Positions 19,619 to 29,776 of a stretch of DNA of 38,934 nucleotides are shown in pieces; position 1 is the first letter of the stretch, and each line of letters opens with the position of its first letter. This DNA comes from Paulinella micropora. Its lineage: Eukaryota > Cercozoa > Imbricatea > Euglyphida. The stretch is taken from the NCBI GenBank assembly GCA_009731375.1, contig BJOX01000182.1, forward strand, positions 353,614-392,547. The letters run 5' to 3'. The position numbers and the translations under genes are program-made. Below the pieces are notes generated by a model. That model saw only the letters and a program-made list of their open reading frames with translations, was not told the origin of the DNA and did not search any database.

Positions 19619-19695
<77 letters not shown>
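19561..19695. repeat. GATTA/GATA array
   Basis: AGATAGATT units followed by pure GATA, ending at the fragment at 19696. Confidence 0.95.
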
Positions 19696-19753
19696 TTACC
19701 ACTGCAGAATTTCTGCTGTGTGGGGTTGTTACGCTGTTGCGATGTGCCGGCTC
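19696..19753 (-). pseudogene. Fragment of the tail of the small membrane protein (copy 1)
   Basis: Read on the minus strand it encodes [15 protein letters not shown], which aligns with SRNSVSSQESSNSAVV in the ORF at 24873-25340. It is cut off by GATA-type arrays on both sides, so only the tail remains. Confidence 0.5.
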
Positions 19754-19754
19754 T

Positions 19755-19755
<1 letters not shown>

Positions 19756-19826
<71 letters not shown>

Positions 19827-19904
19827 TTATCTATCTGCCTAGCTACCTATCTATCTATCTATATCCACCTACCTACCTACCTATCTACCTATCTACCTAG
19901 CTAG

Positions 19905-19968
<64 letters not shown>

Positions 19969-20018
19969 ATATATATATATCTATCTATCTATCTATCAAT
20001 CTATCTATCAATCAATCA

Positions 20019-20066
<48 letters not shown>
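19756..20066. repeat. (CTAT)n array with variants
   Basis: CTAT units with CTAC, CTGT, TATA and CAAT variants. Confidence 0.95.
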
Positions 20067-20087
20067 GTTCAATATCGTGAGTTTTGT

Positions 20088-20155
20088 GTTACCACTGCAG
20101 AACTTCTGTTGTCTGGGGTTGTTACACTGTTGTGACTGTTGCAGGTCTCAGATAT
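20088..20155 (-). pseudogene. Fragment of the tail of the small membrane protein (copy 2)
   Basis: On the minus strand, ISETCNSHNSVTTPDNRSS followed by AVV aligns with YSETSRNSVSSQESSNSAVV of the ORF at 24873-25340. It starts closer to the membrane side than copy 1 (it keeps SET). Microsatellite follows on both sides. Confidence 0.5.
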
Positions 20156-20179
20156 GCGCGCTCGATTCTAAGCAACAAA

Positions 20180-20755
<576 letters not shown>

Positions 20756-20757
<2 letters not shown>

Positions 20758-21066
20758 GAGATGTCGCAAAGGAATGTAGTCCTTGCAAAGGAACGCAGTT
20801 TCACATCAAACAATAATTTGTGTACTGTGCATGTGTCCGGGATGGGAATCACGGGTAGACTGTGTTCTGGAAAAAGAAGAGGAAGGACGTTGAAGAAAAA
20901 GGCAATCTAGGAATGGAGAGTGGGAGGATAAGGAAGAAGAGAAAGAAAAGGAAGCCGTTAGTCCAAGTGTTTTGAGCACCGTAAGCTTGCGCAAGCTACA
21001 ATGATGACATTGTATGAGGCCTAAACCCCCGCAGGGACCTAGCCCGGGCTATGCAACACTGGACGG
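20756..21066 (-). other. Probable 3' flank of the retroelement fragment
   Basis: Unique sequence just downstream (minus strand) of the endonuclease-like ORF. A purine-rich stretch lies at about 20870-20955 and a GC-rich hairpin-prone patch (AGCCCGGGCT) near 21040. It may be the element's 3' UTR; no other gene is seen. Confidence 0.35.
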
Positions 21067-21504
21067 CTATGATGGAATGCAGTCACCAATACGGACTAGA
21101 GGAAGATTAGTCCAATTTTTGACTGCACAGGAGCGATAAATCGCAAAAGAGCAACGAGCTACGCAGGAGGATAGCTTGAAGCAAAGGGATTTGGATTGGG
21201 GATGGGAAAAACCCAAGGCGCGGAAACATCGATGAACAGAGAACGATACCATGCCGCGAGCCCCGCATTCGATTGGTCGAAGGTGGCAGGTCCATCCGTT
21301 GTCCTCGATTTGAGATTTGAGCTCGTTGTATCGGTTGGTCTTGTATGCTCGTGCGTCAAGGATGTTTTCCTCGACCGGGCACGTTAGCTCGATCAGAATA
21401 CATATCTTGGTAGACAGTGACCAGACAACGATATCGGGGCGGAGGTCAGTGACACAAATGTGGACAGGACAAGAGGACAAGAGGACAAGAGGACAAGAGG
21501 ACAA
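21067..21504 (-). pseudogene. Truncated C-terminal domain of a retroelement polyprotein
   Basis: A 145-codon ORF whose residues about 19-98 (RPDIVVWS, IELTCPVEE, YNELKSQIEDNGW, PIECGARG) resemble the domain found C-terminal to reverse transcriptase in many invertebrate retroelements. I recall its usual motifs as RPD, ELTVPWE, KY.EL, GW and P.EVG.RG. The spacing of D and E is like a PD-(D/E)xK-type nuclease core, which is inference. The first 18 residues come from the adjacent GAGGACAA minisatellite, so the 5' part, with any RT, is missing. The last 45 residues are unassigned. Confidence 0.55.
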
Positions 21505-21581
21505 GAGGATGAGAGGATGAGAGGATGAGGATGAGAGGATGAGAGGATGAGAGGATAGGATAGGATAGGATAGGATAGGAT

Positions 21582-21637
<56 letters not shown>

Positions 21638-21715
21638 CAGCTAGGTAGGTAGGTAGGTAGGTAGGTAGGTAGGTAGATACACGGATAGATGGATAGATGG
21701 ATAGATGGATAGATG

Positions 21716-21760
<45 letters not shown>

Positions 21761-21773
21761 GTAGGTAGGTAGG

Positions 21774-21832
<59 letters not shown>

Positions 21833-21910
21833 GTAGATAGGTAGGTAGATAGATAGGTAGGTAGATAGATAGGTAGGTAGGTAGATAGGTAGGTAGATAG
21901 ATAGATAGAT
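21462..21910. repeat. Compound minisatellite, then GATA/GTAG array
   Basis: GAGGACAA, GAGGATGA and GGATA units (to about 21583) are followed by GATA, GTAG and GATG arrays. The first part is a direct copy of the block at 20531-20673. Confidence 0.93.
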
Positions 21911-22320
21911 GAAGAAATATCGACTAATGTCAGAAAAAAGGAGCTTCAGCTAAGCCGTGATGTTTGCACGGAAGGGACTGATACAGGCAATACCAAAGCT
22001 CCCTAGTACTAGGCGGGGCCAGGGCTCGTTCCATAAAGCGCCCCTTGCAGAACGAGCTCCCACCTCCATTACAGAGGGCCCAGTAAGCAGATGGAGTTTC
22101 GAGACTGTTCGACAGTCTAGTATAAACCGACAGAGCACTGTGGGTTTTATTCCGGGCTCAACAAGCGAGAAAGGGNNNNNNNNNNGACTTCATCAGCCAT
22201 GGTCAGGAGTTGGTTGCCTGTTTAGCCCTTGCGCTGCGCGCGATTAACGGCGGACACAAAATCGTCATTATAGGGGGTTTGGTTTTAGGCCGGAGCACTG
22301 CGCAGCTGGCCCTCTGCATC
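21911..22320. other. Unique sequence around a 10-N gap, no gene recognised
   Basis: GC-richer than its surroundings. Short open frames exist on both strands, none with a family I recognise. The gap at 22176-22185 is the only one in the window not inside a simple repeat, so the two sides may not be truly adjacent. Confidence 0.5.
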
Positions 22321-22328
22321 CCCCCCGG

Positions 22329-22329
<1 letters not shown>

Positions 22330-22420
<91 letters not shown>
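22330..22420. repeat. (GATA)n array
   Basis: Pure tetranucleotide run preceding the second copy of the 98-bp segment. Confidence 0.95.
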
Positions 22421-22426
22421 CGGGTT

Positions 22427-22523
22427 CGGCGAGCCAGAACTGTTCTTCCTTGTTCTTCTGCGCTGCCACCTGATCGCTTGACACGCCCGGCTCAGGGTCG
22501 AAGGTCCATCTCAACTTCTGCAT
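22427..22523 (-). repeat. Dispersed 98-bp segment, copy B (short conserved ORF)
   Basis: Second copy of 19449-19547, with the same orientation and the same relation to a GATA array on its 3' side. The flanks differ beyond the ATG, so the shared unit has sharp edges. Confidence 0.6.
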
Positions 22524-22534
22524 GCCAGATAGGG

Positions 22535-23070
<536 letters not shown>

Positions 23071-23382
23071 CTATCTCCTTTAATTCACTCAAAAGTTAGA
23101 ACATTCACACATATATAAAATTCCGTGTATCTTTACGACTTATGCGTAAAGGGTAAAGATACATTAAGCATATCTTCATGATAATTCTTTCATCACACAT
23201 AAGGGTTATGGGGGTGGGGAGACATGCAGCAGCACGTTGGGACGCTGAAAAACTAAACCCCTGACTTCCTTCTTTCGAACGGTTACTCACAGATACCGTT
23301 TGGAATAAGCCCCATAAGCACCCCTTATACCAGAAATGGGTCATATGCAGACAAAGTACTCCTGGCTACCTATCTGGTGTTA
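23071..23382. other. Unique sequence with one strong hairpin
   Basis: No gene recognised. GTATCTTTAC at 23127-23136 pairs perfectly with GTAAAGATAC at 23153-23162, leaving a 16-nt loop. There is no U-run or context that would define it as a terminator or ncRNA. Confidence 0.5.
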
Positions 23383-23502
23383 CATATTCTACTACTACTA
23401 CGACTACGACTACTACTACTACTACTACTATTACTACTATTACTACTACTACTACTACTACTACTTCTACTACTACTAACTACTACTAACTACTACTAAC
23501 TA

Positions 23503-23562
<60 letters not shown>

Positions 23563-23576
23563 ACGACTAACGACTA

Positions 23577-23647
<71 letters not shown>

Positions 23648-23772
23648 TACTACTACGACTACGACTACTACTACGACTACTACTACTACTACTACTACTA
23701 CTGCTACTACTACTACTACTACTACGACTACTACGACTACTACTACTACTACTACTACTTCTACTTCTACTT

Positions 23773-23834
<62 letters not shown>

Positions 23835-23897
23835 GCTACTACTACTACTACGACTACTACTACGACTACTACTACGACTACGACTACGACTACTACG

Positions 23898-23949
<52 letters not shown>

Positions 23950-23962
23950 TTACTACTACTAT

Positions 23963-24022
<60 letters not shown>
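23383..24022. repeat. (CTA)n array with CGA, TTA and GCT variants
   Basis: About 640 bp of trinucleotide repeat with scattered substitutions. Confidence 0.97.
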
Positions 24023-24076
24023 CCCTTCGATTTAATGAAGTACTTGTACGAATACTGGTGACCTCATCTATGCAAA

Positions 24077-24092
24077 TACTACTACTACTACC

Positions 24093-24129
<37 letters not shown>

Positions 24130-24155
24130 GTAGCAGTAGTAGTAGTAGTAGTAGC

Positions 24156-24208
<53 letters not shown>

Positions 24209-24258
24209 TAGCACTACTACCACTACTACTAACTACTACTACTACTACTACTACTACG

Positions 24259-24301
<43 letters not shown>
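24077..24301. repeat. (ACT)n-(AGT)n-(ACT)n inverted array
   Basis: The strand switches from ACT to AGT at about 24128 and back near 24212. ACT and AGT are reverse complements, so this block can form long hairpins. Short unique segments on either side (24023 and 24310) share CGATTTAATGAAGT. Confidence 0.95.
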
Positions 24302-24467
24302 GGCCTAGGCCCTCGATTTAATGAAGTTAAGTTTAACTTCTGATCATCTCAAGAGCTATTGATTTAACTAGATGGTGACCCAAACTACTACTACTACTAC
24401 CCTATATTCATAATACATATTATTAAAAACATATACTCTGTATATACTATTAAAAACATGTATACTT
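24302..24467. other. Short unique AT-rich spacer
   Basis: Nothing recognised. A near-repeat of ACATATACT/ATTAAAAACATGTATAC occurs near 24420-24465. Confidence 0.5.
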
Positions 24468-24870
24468 TCTCTCTCTCTCAATCTCTCTCTATTTCTTTTT
24501 CTCTTTCTCCTCCTCTTTCTTTCTCTCTCTCCCCCCCCCCCCCCCCCCCCCCCNNNNNNNNNNNNNNNNNNNNTTTTTTTCTCCCCCCCCCCCCCCCCCT
24601 CTCTCTCTCTCTCTCTCGCTCTCTCTCAATCTCTCTCTCTCTCTTTCTTTCTCTTCCTCTCTCTCTCTTTCTTTCTCTTCCTCTCTCTCTCTCTATCTCT
24701 CTTCCTCTTTCTCTCTTTCTCTCTCTCTTTCTTTCTCTTCCTCTTTCTCTCTCTCTGTCTCTCTCTCTCTCTCTTACGCACACACACACACACACACACA
24801 CTCGCTCTCTCTCTCTCACTCTCTCTCTCTCTTCCTCTTTCTCTCGATCTCTCTAACTCTCTCTCTCTCT
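24468..24870. repeat. (CT)n, poly-C and (CA)n tracts around a 20-N gap
   Basis: CT-rich array with a poly-C run entering N at 24554-24573 and leaving as T/C runs, plus a CA run at about 24779-24801. Confidence 0.95.
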
Positions 24871-24872
24871 AT

Positions 24873-25340
24873 CTATCTATATGTACAGCTCTGTTCCAAT
24901 AATGTTGGTGTTACCACTGCAGAATTGCTGCTTTCTTGCGATGACACGCTGTTGCGGCTGGTCTCAGAGTAGCGTTGGCTATCAATGAATGAAATTCGCA
25001 TAGGATTTCTTGGGTCCATGATTTCATCAATGAATGAAATTCGCAAAGGATTTCCTGCAGGGTCCATGATTTCATCAATTACTGGTTGCATCTGCTCGTG
25101 TCTGTAGACAACTGCTGACTTCTTTTGTTCAGCGGTGTCCGCAGCGACAGCACGTGGGTTTTGCTGCTTTTGTCTTCCAGCCACGTCTTCATCTTCTGCT
25201 TGTTCCAGGATAATTTTGGGTTGTGGCTGGGTTTTAGTACTGGTTCTGCGACATAGAAATTTGGCACACGCCAGAACAACAACTACTGTCGATATCGTGC
25301 CCAGCACAATTACAATCGATATCACAAGGGTGCCGTCCAT
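24873..25340 (-). CDS. Candidate single-pass membrane protein (or its last exon)
   Basis: A 155-codon ORF. Residues about 5-27 are a strong hydrophobic segment (LVISIVIVLGTISTVVVVLA), followed by basic CRR, so the tail should be cytoplasmic. The tail holds an imperfect 17-residue tandem repeat (IDEIMDPAGNPLRISF then IDEIMDPRNPMRISF) and a Ser/Asn-rich end. The last two codons are already GATA-array sequence. With almost no ectodomain before the membrane segment, the ORF may be only a final exon: an AG precedes codons DQIR on the minus strand and an in-frame stop lies just above. The polypyrimidine tract is weak, so this is inference. Two tail fragments at 19696 and 20088 show that it belongs to a multicopy family. 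I do not recognise the family. Confidence 0.5.
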   Translation of the reverse strand: MDGTLVISIVIVLGTISTVVVVLACAKFLCRRTSTKTQPQPKIILEQAEDEDVAGRQKQQNPRAVAADTAEQKKSAVVYRHEQMQPVIDEIMDPAGNPLRISFIDEIMDPRNPMRISFIDSQRYSETSRNSVSSQESSNSAVVTPTLLEQSCTYR

Positions 25341-25434
25341 ACGGATTTGGTCTCGTCAAACCGATTAAGTTGGGCGGTAAAAGAATCAAAGATAATATTG
25401 CAAGAGAGTATCTTGAGTCAAGGAAGAATGGAAA

Positions 25435-26247
25435 TTACGAAGGTAGGAAGGAATTAGGATTTTTTGAGATCCTGCCCGACCGTCTCATTCCCCTTGAATT
25501 AGAAAGAAAAAAAATATATTGCTTGCCAGTTTCGCAGTTAATTTTACCTGGGTATGGGCATTGGCAATGCCCGTACCCAGGTAAAAGTAACTGCGAACCT
25601 AGTTCAAGCAATACATTAGTATTGGTCTCCTTTTTCAGTTCACGGAAAATGAATTTGAAAAAAAATGCGGTGTGTCGCACAACTTCACAACTTGTGCGAC
25701 CACGTCTTCGTGCGCTTGGTGTCTCGTGTGTGGTTGCAAGAGTGTAAAAATATGAAACACAAGTCGACTGAGAGACTTGTTCGGACAGATCGAAAAGGAA
25801 CGTTGTTTGCTCTGCGACCACGTCTTCGAGGGCTTGGGGTGTCTCGTGTGTGGTTACCAGAGTGTGTAAAAATGTGAACCACAAGTAGACTGACTGGAAA
25901 CCAGAGACTTGTTTGATCGAAAAGGAACAAGACGAAGCAGACAAAACCAAAACGTAGCAGATGACAAAGACATGTCTGGTTTCCGTCGACTGGAGGCTGT
26001 AGGCTGAGAAGAGAGAGCTGTCTAAGAAGACCTTCAGAGCCAGAACGACAGGCAAACGAACATAGCCTACACAAGTGGTGGACGCCCGCCCCATGATCAT
26101 CTCCGGTAACCTGCATTGACCATGGGCCCGACTTGTGGACCTAGGGCTACGAACCTGCGCAGGTGGCTTGGCAAGATAGGGAAAATCGGGCCCTATCGAC
26201 TGGCTCAAATGAAGGGAAGGCTGTGAGAAAAGCAGCACCCCTAGCAC
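25435..26247 (-). CDS. Uncharacterised repeat-containing ORF
   Basis: A 270-codon ORF of unknown nature, Ser/Thr/Phe-rich. The motif TTHETP occurs twice, because a roughly 118-bp segment is tandemly duplicated at about 25696-25813 and 25814-25930. The ORF also crosses the 33-bp inverted repeat at 25531-25597. Polypyrimidine-AG sites inside it suggest it could instead be several exons, or non-coding. Low confidence as a real gene. Confidence 0.2.
   Translation of the reverse strand: MLGVLLFSQPSLHLSQSIGPDFPYLAKPPAQVRSPRSTSRAHGQCRLPEMIMGRASTTCVGYVRLPVVLALKVFLDSSLFSAYSLQSTETRHVFVICYVLVLSASSCSFSIKQVSGFQSVYLWFTFLHTLVTTHETPQALEDVVAEQTTFLFDLSEQVSQSTCVSYFYTLATTHETPSARRRGRTSCEVVRHTAFFFKFIFRELKKETNTNVLLELGSQLLLPGYGHCQCPYPGKINCETGKQYIFFLSNSRGMRRSGRISKNPNSFLPS
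25531..25597. repeat. Near-perfect inverted repeat (33-bp arms, 1-nt spacer)
   Basis: Left arm 25531-25563 and right arm 25565-25597 differ at two positions, one of which would be a G-U pair in RNA. The left arm begins TTCGCAGTTA and the centre is GGGCATTGGCAATGCCC. The flanks also look related (AATATATTGCTTG / CAAGCAATACATT). Confidence 0.9.
25696..25930. repeat. Tandem duplication of a roughly 118-bp unit
   Basis: GCGACCACGTCTTCG begins each unit (25696, 25814) and GATCGAAAAGGAAC ends each (25788, about 25916). Substitutions and small indels separate the copies. Confidence 0.85.
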
Positions 26248-26502
26248 ACAAACTGAGTCACAGAAGACGTCGGGAAGCGGGAGAGGTGGGCCCGCTAGCT
26301 AGAGGAGGAGGATTAAAGTACAACCTCGCGAGTAAGTTGCGTCCTAGGCTGTGCAGAATTAGCTCTCTGCAAAATCAGGGAAGCAGGCAGGCGACTAAGA
26401 GAAACCCACGACTTACCAGAGAAAATGAGGTCGAAGTCTTTTGCAATTGCCCAGAAAATCAGAAAATAAGCATGGTCGGAAAAAAGAGCAGAAGAGCATG
26501 TA
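25931..26502. other. Unique sequence, no gene recognised
   Basis: Apart from the upstream part of the weak minus ORF and a 125-codon plus-strand ORF (26163-26540) that ends in a (GTT)n-derived Cys run, nothing supports a gene here. Confidence 0.5.
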
Positions 26503-27025
26503 GTTGTTGTTGTTGTTGTTGTTGTTGTTGTTCAATTTAATTAAAGTAACTAAATCAATGGCAGGATGCGTGGCTAACGGCCTTGGAGTGCCAAAAAAGA
26601 CAAGTAATAAATGTCTAATCATCCCCGGCCGACTCGTCGTCTTCGTCGTTGTTGTTGTTGTTGTTGTTGACTTGAATTAAAGTGATTAAAGCAAAGGCAT
26701 GATAGTGCATGGCTAATGGCCTTCGAGCGCCACTTAAAGGACAAGTAATAAATGTCTAATCATCCCCAGCCGACTCGGGACGCCAGAGCATGCTCACTGT
26801 ACTATAGGACTCTAGAGCTGTTGTTGTTGTTGTTGTTGTTGTTGAATTTAATTATAGAGAATTAAACCAATTGTTGTTGTTGTTGTTGAATTTAATTATA
26901 GAGAATTAAACCAATGGCAAGGTGTGTGCCTAACGGCCTTCAATAATTACTGTCACTTCAAGACTGTATTAGTGTTTTGTCATCCCCAGCCGTCGGGACG
27001 CCATAGCATGCAATTAACTATAGAG

Positions 27026-27030
<5 letters not shown>
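26503..27030 (+). repeat. Four tandem copies of a (GTT)n-linked repeat family
   Basis: Each unit is a (GTT)n run followed by a body: AATTTAATTA..., TTAAACCAATGGCA, GTGGCTAACGGCC, ACAAGTAATAAATGTCTAAT, CATCCCCAGCCG, GGGACGCCA-AGCATGC. Bodies lie at about 26533-26638, 26669-26818, 26844-26870 (truncated) and 26888-27025. Body length and divergence vary. This may be a short non-autonomous element whose end carries the trinucleotide. Confidence 0.7.
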
Positions 27031-27078
<48 letters not shown>

Positions 27079-27660
27079 GTTGTTTTCTTGTTGTTCTTCA
27101 ATTGAAGTTAGGGTTAGGGACAACAACAACAGACAACGACAACAACAACAATAACAACAATAAACAAACAAACAAACAAACAGCAACAACAACAACAACA
27201 TCAACAAGGTATTGATTATTAATTGAATTGAACAAGAACGACGACAACGACGACGACGACAACAACAATGAATGGACTCTGTTGTCCCCCTGATGCCAGG
27301 ATGAAAGTGGTTTGATTTCATTAAGGCAGCCACGCTTCCAAAGAGTTCTTGATTAATTTTAAAAAGGCAACAACAACAACAACAACGACGACGACGACAA
27401 CAACAACATTATTATTATTATTGTTGTTGTTGTTGTTGTTAATCATTAATAAATTAAACCACTAATAAGATGGAATGTGGCTAACGGCCCCCCCCCCCAA
27501 AAAAAAATCTTTTGAATTAAGCTCTTCTTTATTTTTCTCTCGTCTCATTCTCATTAAACCTTGCTTACTGTAAAAAACAACAACAATAACAACAGCAACA
27601 ACAACAACAACAACTGCCACTTTCATCCCCGGACACCAGACCTTATTCATTATACTGTTG
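27031..27660. repeat. (GTT)n and (AAC)n arrays with further body fragments
   Basis: Trinucleotide runs in both orientations. A fifth body fragment (TTAAACCACTAATAAGATGG, then GTGGCTAACGGCC) lies at about 27440-27490. Around 27185-27235 an inverted CAATTCAATTAATAATCAAT-like piece is seen. Confidence 0.7.
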
Positions 27661-27689
27661 AATTCTCAAGCTAAAAACTAATGCCGTCG

Positions 27690-28250
27690 TTGTTGTTGCT
27701 GTTTTTCTTCTTCTTCTTCTTCTTCTTCGTCGTCGTCGTCTTCTTCTTCTTCTTCTTCTTCTTCTTCTTCTTCTTCTTCTTCTTCTTCTTCTTCTTCTTC
27801 TTCTTCTGCTTCTGCTTCTTCTTCTTCTGCTTCTGCTTCTTCTTCTTCTTCTTCTTCTTCTTCTATTCTTCTTTTTCTTCTTTTTCTTCTATTCTTCTTT
27901 TTCTTCTATTCTTCTTTTTCTTCTTTTTCTTTTTCTTCTTTTTCTTCTTCTTCTTCTTCTTCTTCTTCTTCTTCGTTGTTTTTGTTTTTGTTTTTGTTGT
28001 TGTTTTTGTTGTTTTTGTTGTTGTTGTTGTTGTTGTTGTTGTTGATAATGATAATGATGATGATGATGACAGTGATGATGATGATGATGATGATGGTAGT
28101 GGTGATGGTGATGATCATGACGACGATGACAATGATGACGACGACGATGATCATGATGATGATGGTAGTGATGGTGATGATCATGACGACGATGACAATG
28201 ATGACGACGACGATGATCATGATGATGATGATGGTGGTGGTGGTGGTGAT
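27690..28250. repeat. (CTT)n, (GTT)n and (GAT/GAC)n arrays
   Basis: CTT-rich to about 27975, GTT to about 28043, then GAT/GAC/GGT. Within the last, a 66-bp unit containing GATCATGACGACGATGACAA is duplicated exactly (28113 and 28179). Confidence 0.93.
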
Positions 28251-28261
28251 GGTGGTAGGGA

Positions 28262-28470
28262 TGTGGAAGACTTTGAAGAAAGAAGGCATGAAATGCTTCC
28301 ATTGCAAAATGAAGGGGCATGTGGCCGCAACATGTGAGAACGAGTGTAGTGTGTGTGAGGGTGAGCACCGCATGCATGAATGCGAAGAGGTGCAGAAGAA
28401 AGAAGAGCTCGGTGACAAGGAAGAACAGAGAAAGAAGGAAGAGAGAGAAAAATGGGAAAAGGGAATTTAG
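28262..28470 (+). pseudogene. Gag zinc-knuckle fragment
   Basis: The frame ending at 28470 encodes MKCFHCKMKGHVAATCENEC and then SVCEGEHRMHEC: a C-x2-C-x4-H-x4-C knuckle followed after three residues by a second C-x2-C-x3-H-x4-C-like knuckle, then a Lys/Glu-rich charged stretch. The same paired arrangement is seen in the Copia Gag at 32213-33868, but the residues differ, so this is another retroelement or a cellular RNA-binding protein. Upstream it is replaced by the (GAT)n array; downstream a frame change continues an acidic Ser/Asp tail to about 28530. Confidence 0.5.
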
Positions 28471-28928
28471 GTAGGGGGAGGGAGTCAGACACTTCCGACA
28501 CAGATGAAGAAGATGCAGACGCAGCAAGATAGTTGGCGAGATTTTTGCGAGAGAGAGAGCAGGCATGGTCAAGGAGAAGGCCCACATGGGCAAAATGAAG
28601 GTAGTGAAAGAGAGAGTAGCCTATCGTCAATGTGAGGGGCGAGTGTCGGGTGAGCAACGATGTTTTGTATGCACTCATGACATGGAGAGTGATAATGTGT
28701 TGTTGCGAGAGGCAGCTTATGGTCTGTTGAGGGGGCGGATTTGCGGGATGAGGATGATGAAGATGAAGATGAAGATGAGGGTGAGGATGATGTTGCTATG
28801 TGTTGTTGTTGTTGTTGTTGTTGTTGTTATTGTGTTTTTATCATAAGCAACTATTAGTACCTGCTTCCTTCTTCCTTGCGATTCGCTTCGACCTGCGTGT
28901 TTCTTGTTTCTGTTTCTTGCTCTGTCAG
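28471..28928 (+). other. Continuation of the knuckle fragment, GAT/GTT microsatellite, then intron-like sequence
   Basis: Coding-like acidic patch to about 28530, unclear to 28740, GATGA and GTT runs at 28750-28830, then a pyrimidine-rich stretch leading to TTGCTCTGTCAG at 28928, a good 3' splice-site shape. Confidence 0.35.
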
Positions 28929-28970
28929 ACAAGGCAATCATGCACGACCTTCTAGCCATCAACACCGCAG
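28929..28970 (+). CDS. Candidate 42-nt internal exon
   Basis: Bounded by a strong pyrimidine tract plus CAG (28928) and by CAG|GTAGAG (28971). One frame is open, reads KAIMHDLLAINTA, and enters and leaves in phase 1. It would join in frame to the candidate last exon at 29664, which starts with the same AC-AAG. Splicing is inferred from signals only. Confidence 0.3.
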
Positions 28971-28987
28971 GTAGAGATGTATGTATG

Positions 28988-29057
28988 TACAAGTAAAGAA
29001 ATTGACACGTGTTACAGCTATACATACAAGTAAAGAAATTGACACGTGTTACAGCTA
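28988..29057 (+). repeat. Tandem 37-bp duplication
   Basis: TACAAGTAAAGAAATTGACA followed by CGTGTTACAGCTA occurs at 28988 and 29025. Confidence 0.9.
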
Positions 29058-29135
29058 AACTTTTTCGGCATTTTCGGTGATTTCCCGGACACTTACCACA
29101 TCTTTGTCTCTCTTCTTTTACTTTGGTTTTTTCAG

Positions 29136-29404
29136 ATGTTAGATGTACATCTATTGGATATGATACCGCCACACTCAGCTCCGCAAAAATGTATATGCAT
29201 ATCTGTAGATGAATATCCATGTGCGTCCTACGCACATGATATAGCAACAGTCAGCTCCGCAAATGTGAAGATGCATATGTCTAGATTTATTCAATGGAGT
29301 CCGATACGCCCTGTTTCTACTCAGCTCATGTCAAATATGCTAGCATATAGTTGGATGAGTACAGACGTAGATCTATACACATGATATCGCCACACTAAGA
29401 TCAG
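29136..29404 (+). repeat. Three diverged copies of a segment with splice-like edges
   Basis: A core close to ATGATA-CGCCACACTCAGCTCCGCA occurs near 29160, 29237 and 29380. The first is preceded by a pyrimidine tract and TTTTTTCAG (29135); the third ends in ATCAG|GTGAGA (29404), a strong donor shape. Reading frames differ between copies, so I do not claim exons. Confidence 0.4.
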
Positions 29405-29512
29405 GTGAGATGTGTAGCCGTGAAGAATAAACATGCGCGTACACGCATGCACACATGTTAGGCATGCCTTCGACCGAAAAACTGGTGGGCATCACCGTGG
29501 GCGCTATCGCAC

Positions 29513-29553
<41 letters not shown>

Positions 29554-29557
29554 CTCG

Positions 29558-29601
<44 letters not shown>

Positions 29602-29608
29602 CTCGCTC

Positions 29609-29639
<31 letters not shown>

Positions 29640-29660
29640 TCCCTCCCTCCCTCTCCCCTC
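29513..29660 (+). repeat. (CT)n microsatellite
   Basis: CT array with two CTCTCGCTCCT interruptions. It ends in CTCTCCCCTCTAG, so it could serve as the pyrimidine tract of a 3' splice site. Confidence 0.95.
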
Positions 29661-29663
29661 TAG

Positions 29664-29776
29664 ACAAGCATATTACTGTGATTTGTGCAGTCGCCTCGAC
29701 TATGGTTGGAATCCTCGTCACACAGGACTACCGCGCTCCAGACAACGTCACCACGTTCAAAGAGAAAAGGCAGTAG
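29664..29776 (+). CDS. Candidate last exon with a membrane segment
   Basis: After CCTCTAG (29663) a phase-1 frame runs 36 codons to TAG at 29774-29776. It has a hydrophobic stretch (ITVICAVASTMVGILV) and a short charged tail ending KEKRQ. Layout resembles the start of the minus-strand ORF at 24873-25340 (short polar lead, membrane segment, tail), but the residues are not clearly homologous. Other frames are also open here (a Thr/Lys-rich one to 30036), so the choice of frame is inference. Confidence 0.3.

Noticed and set aside
23383-24022. CRISPR-like array in the CTA and GATA tracts
   Set aside because: Simple sequence without distinct spacers, in a eukaryotic context.
29136-29404. A cassette of functional phase-matched mini-exons
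   Set aside because: At first the copies seemed to share a phase. On checking, the third copy is out of frame and the first possible intron would be only 18 bp, so only repeat structure is claimed.
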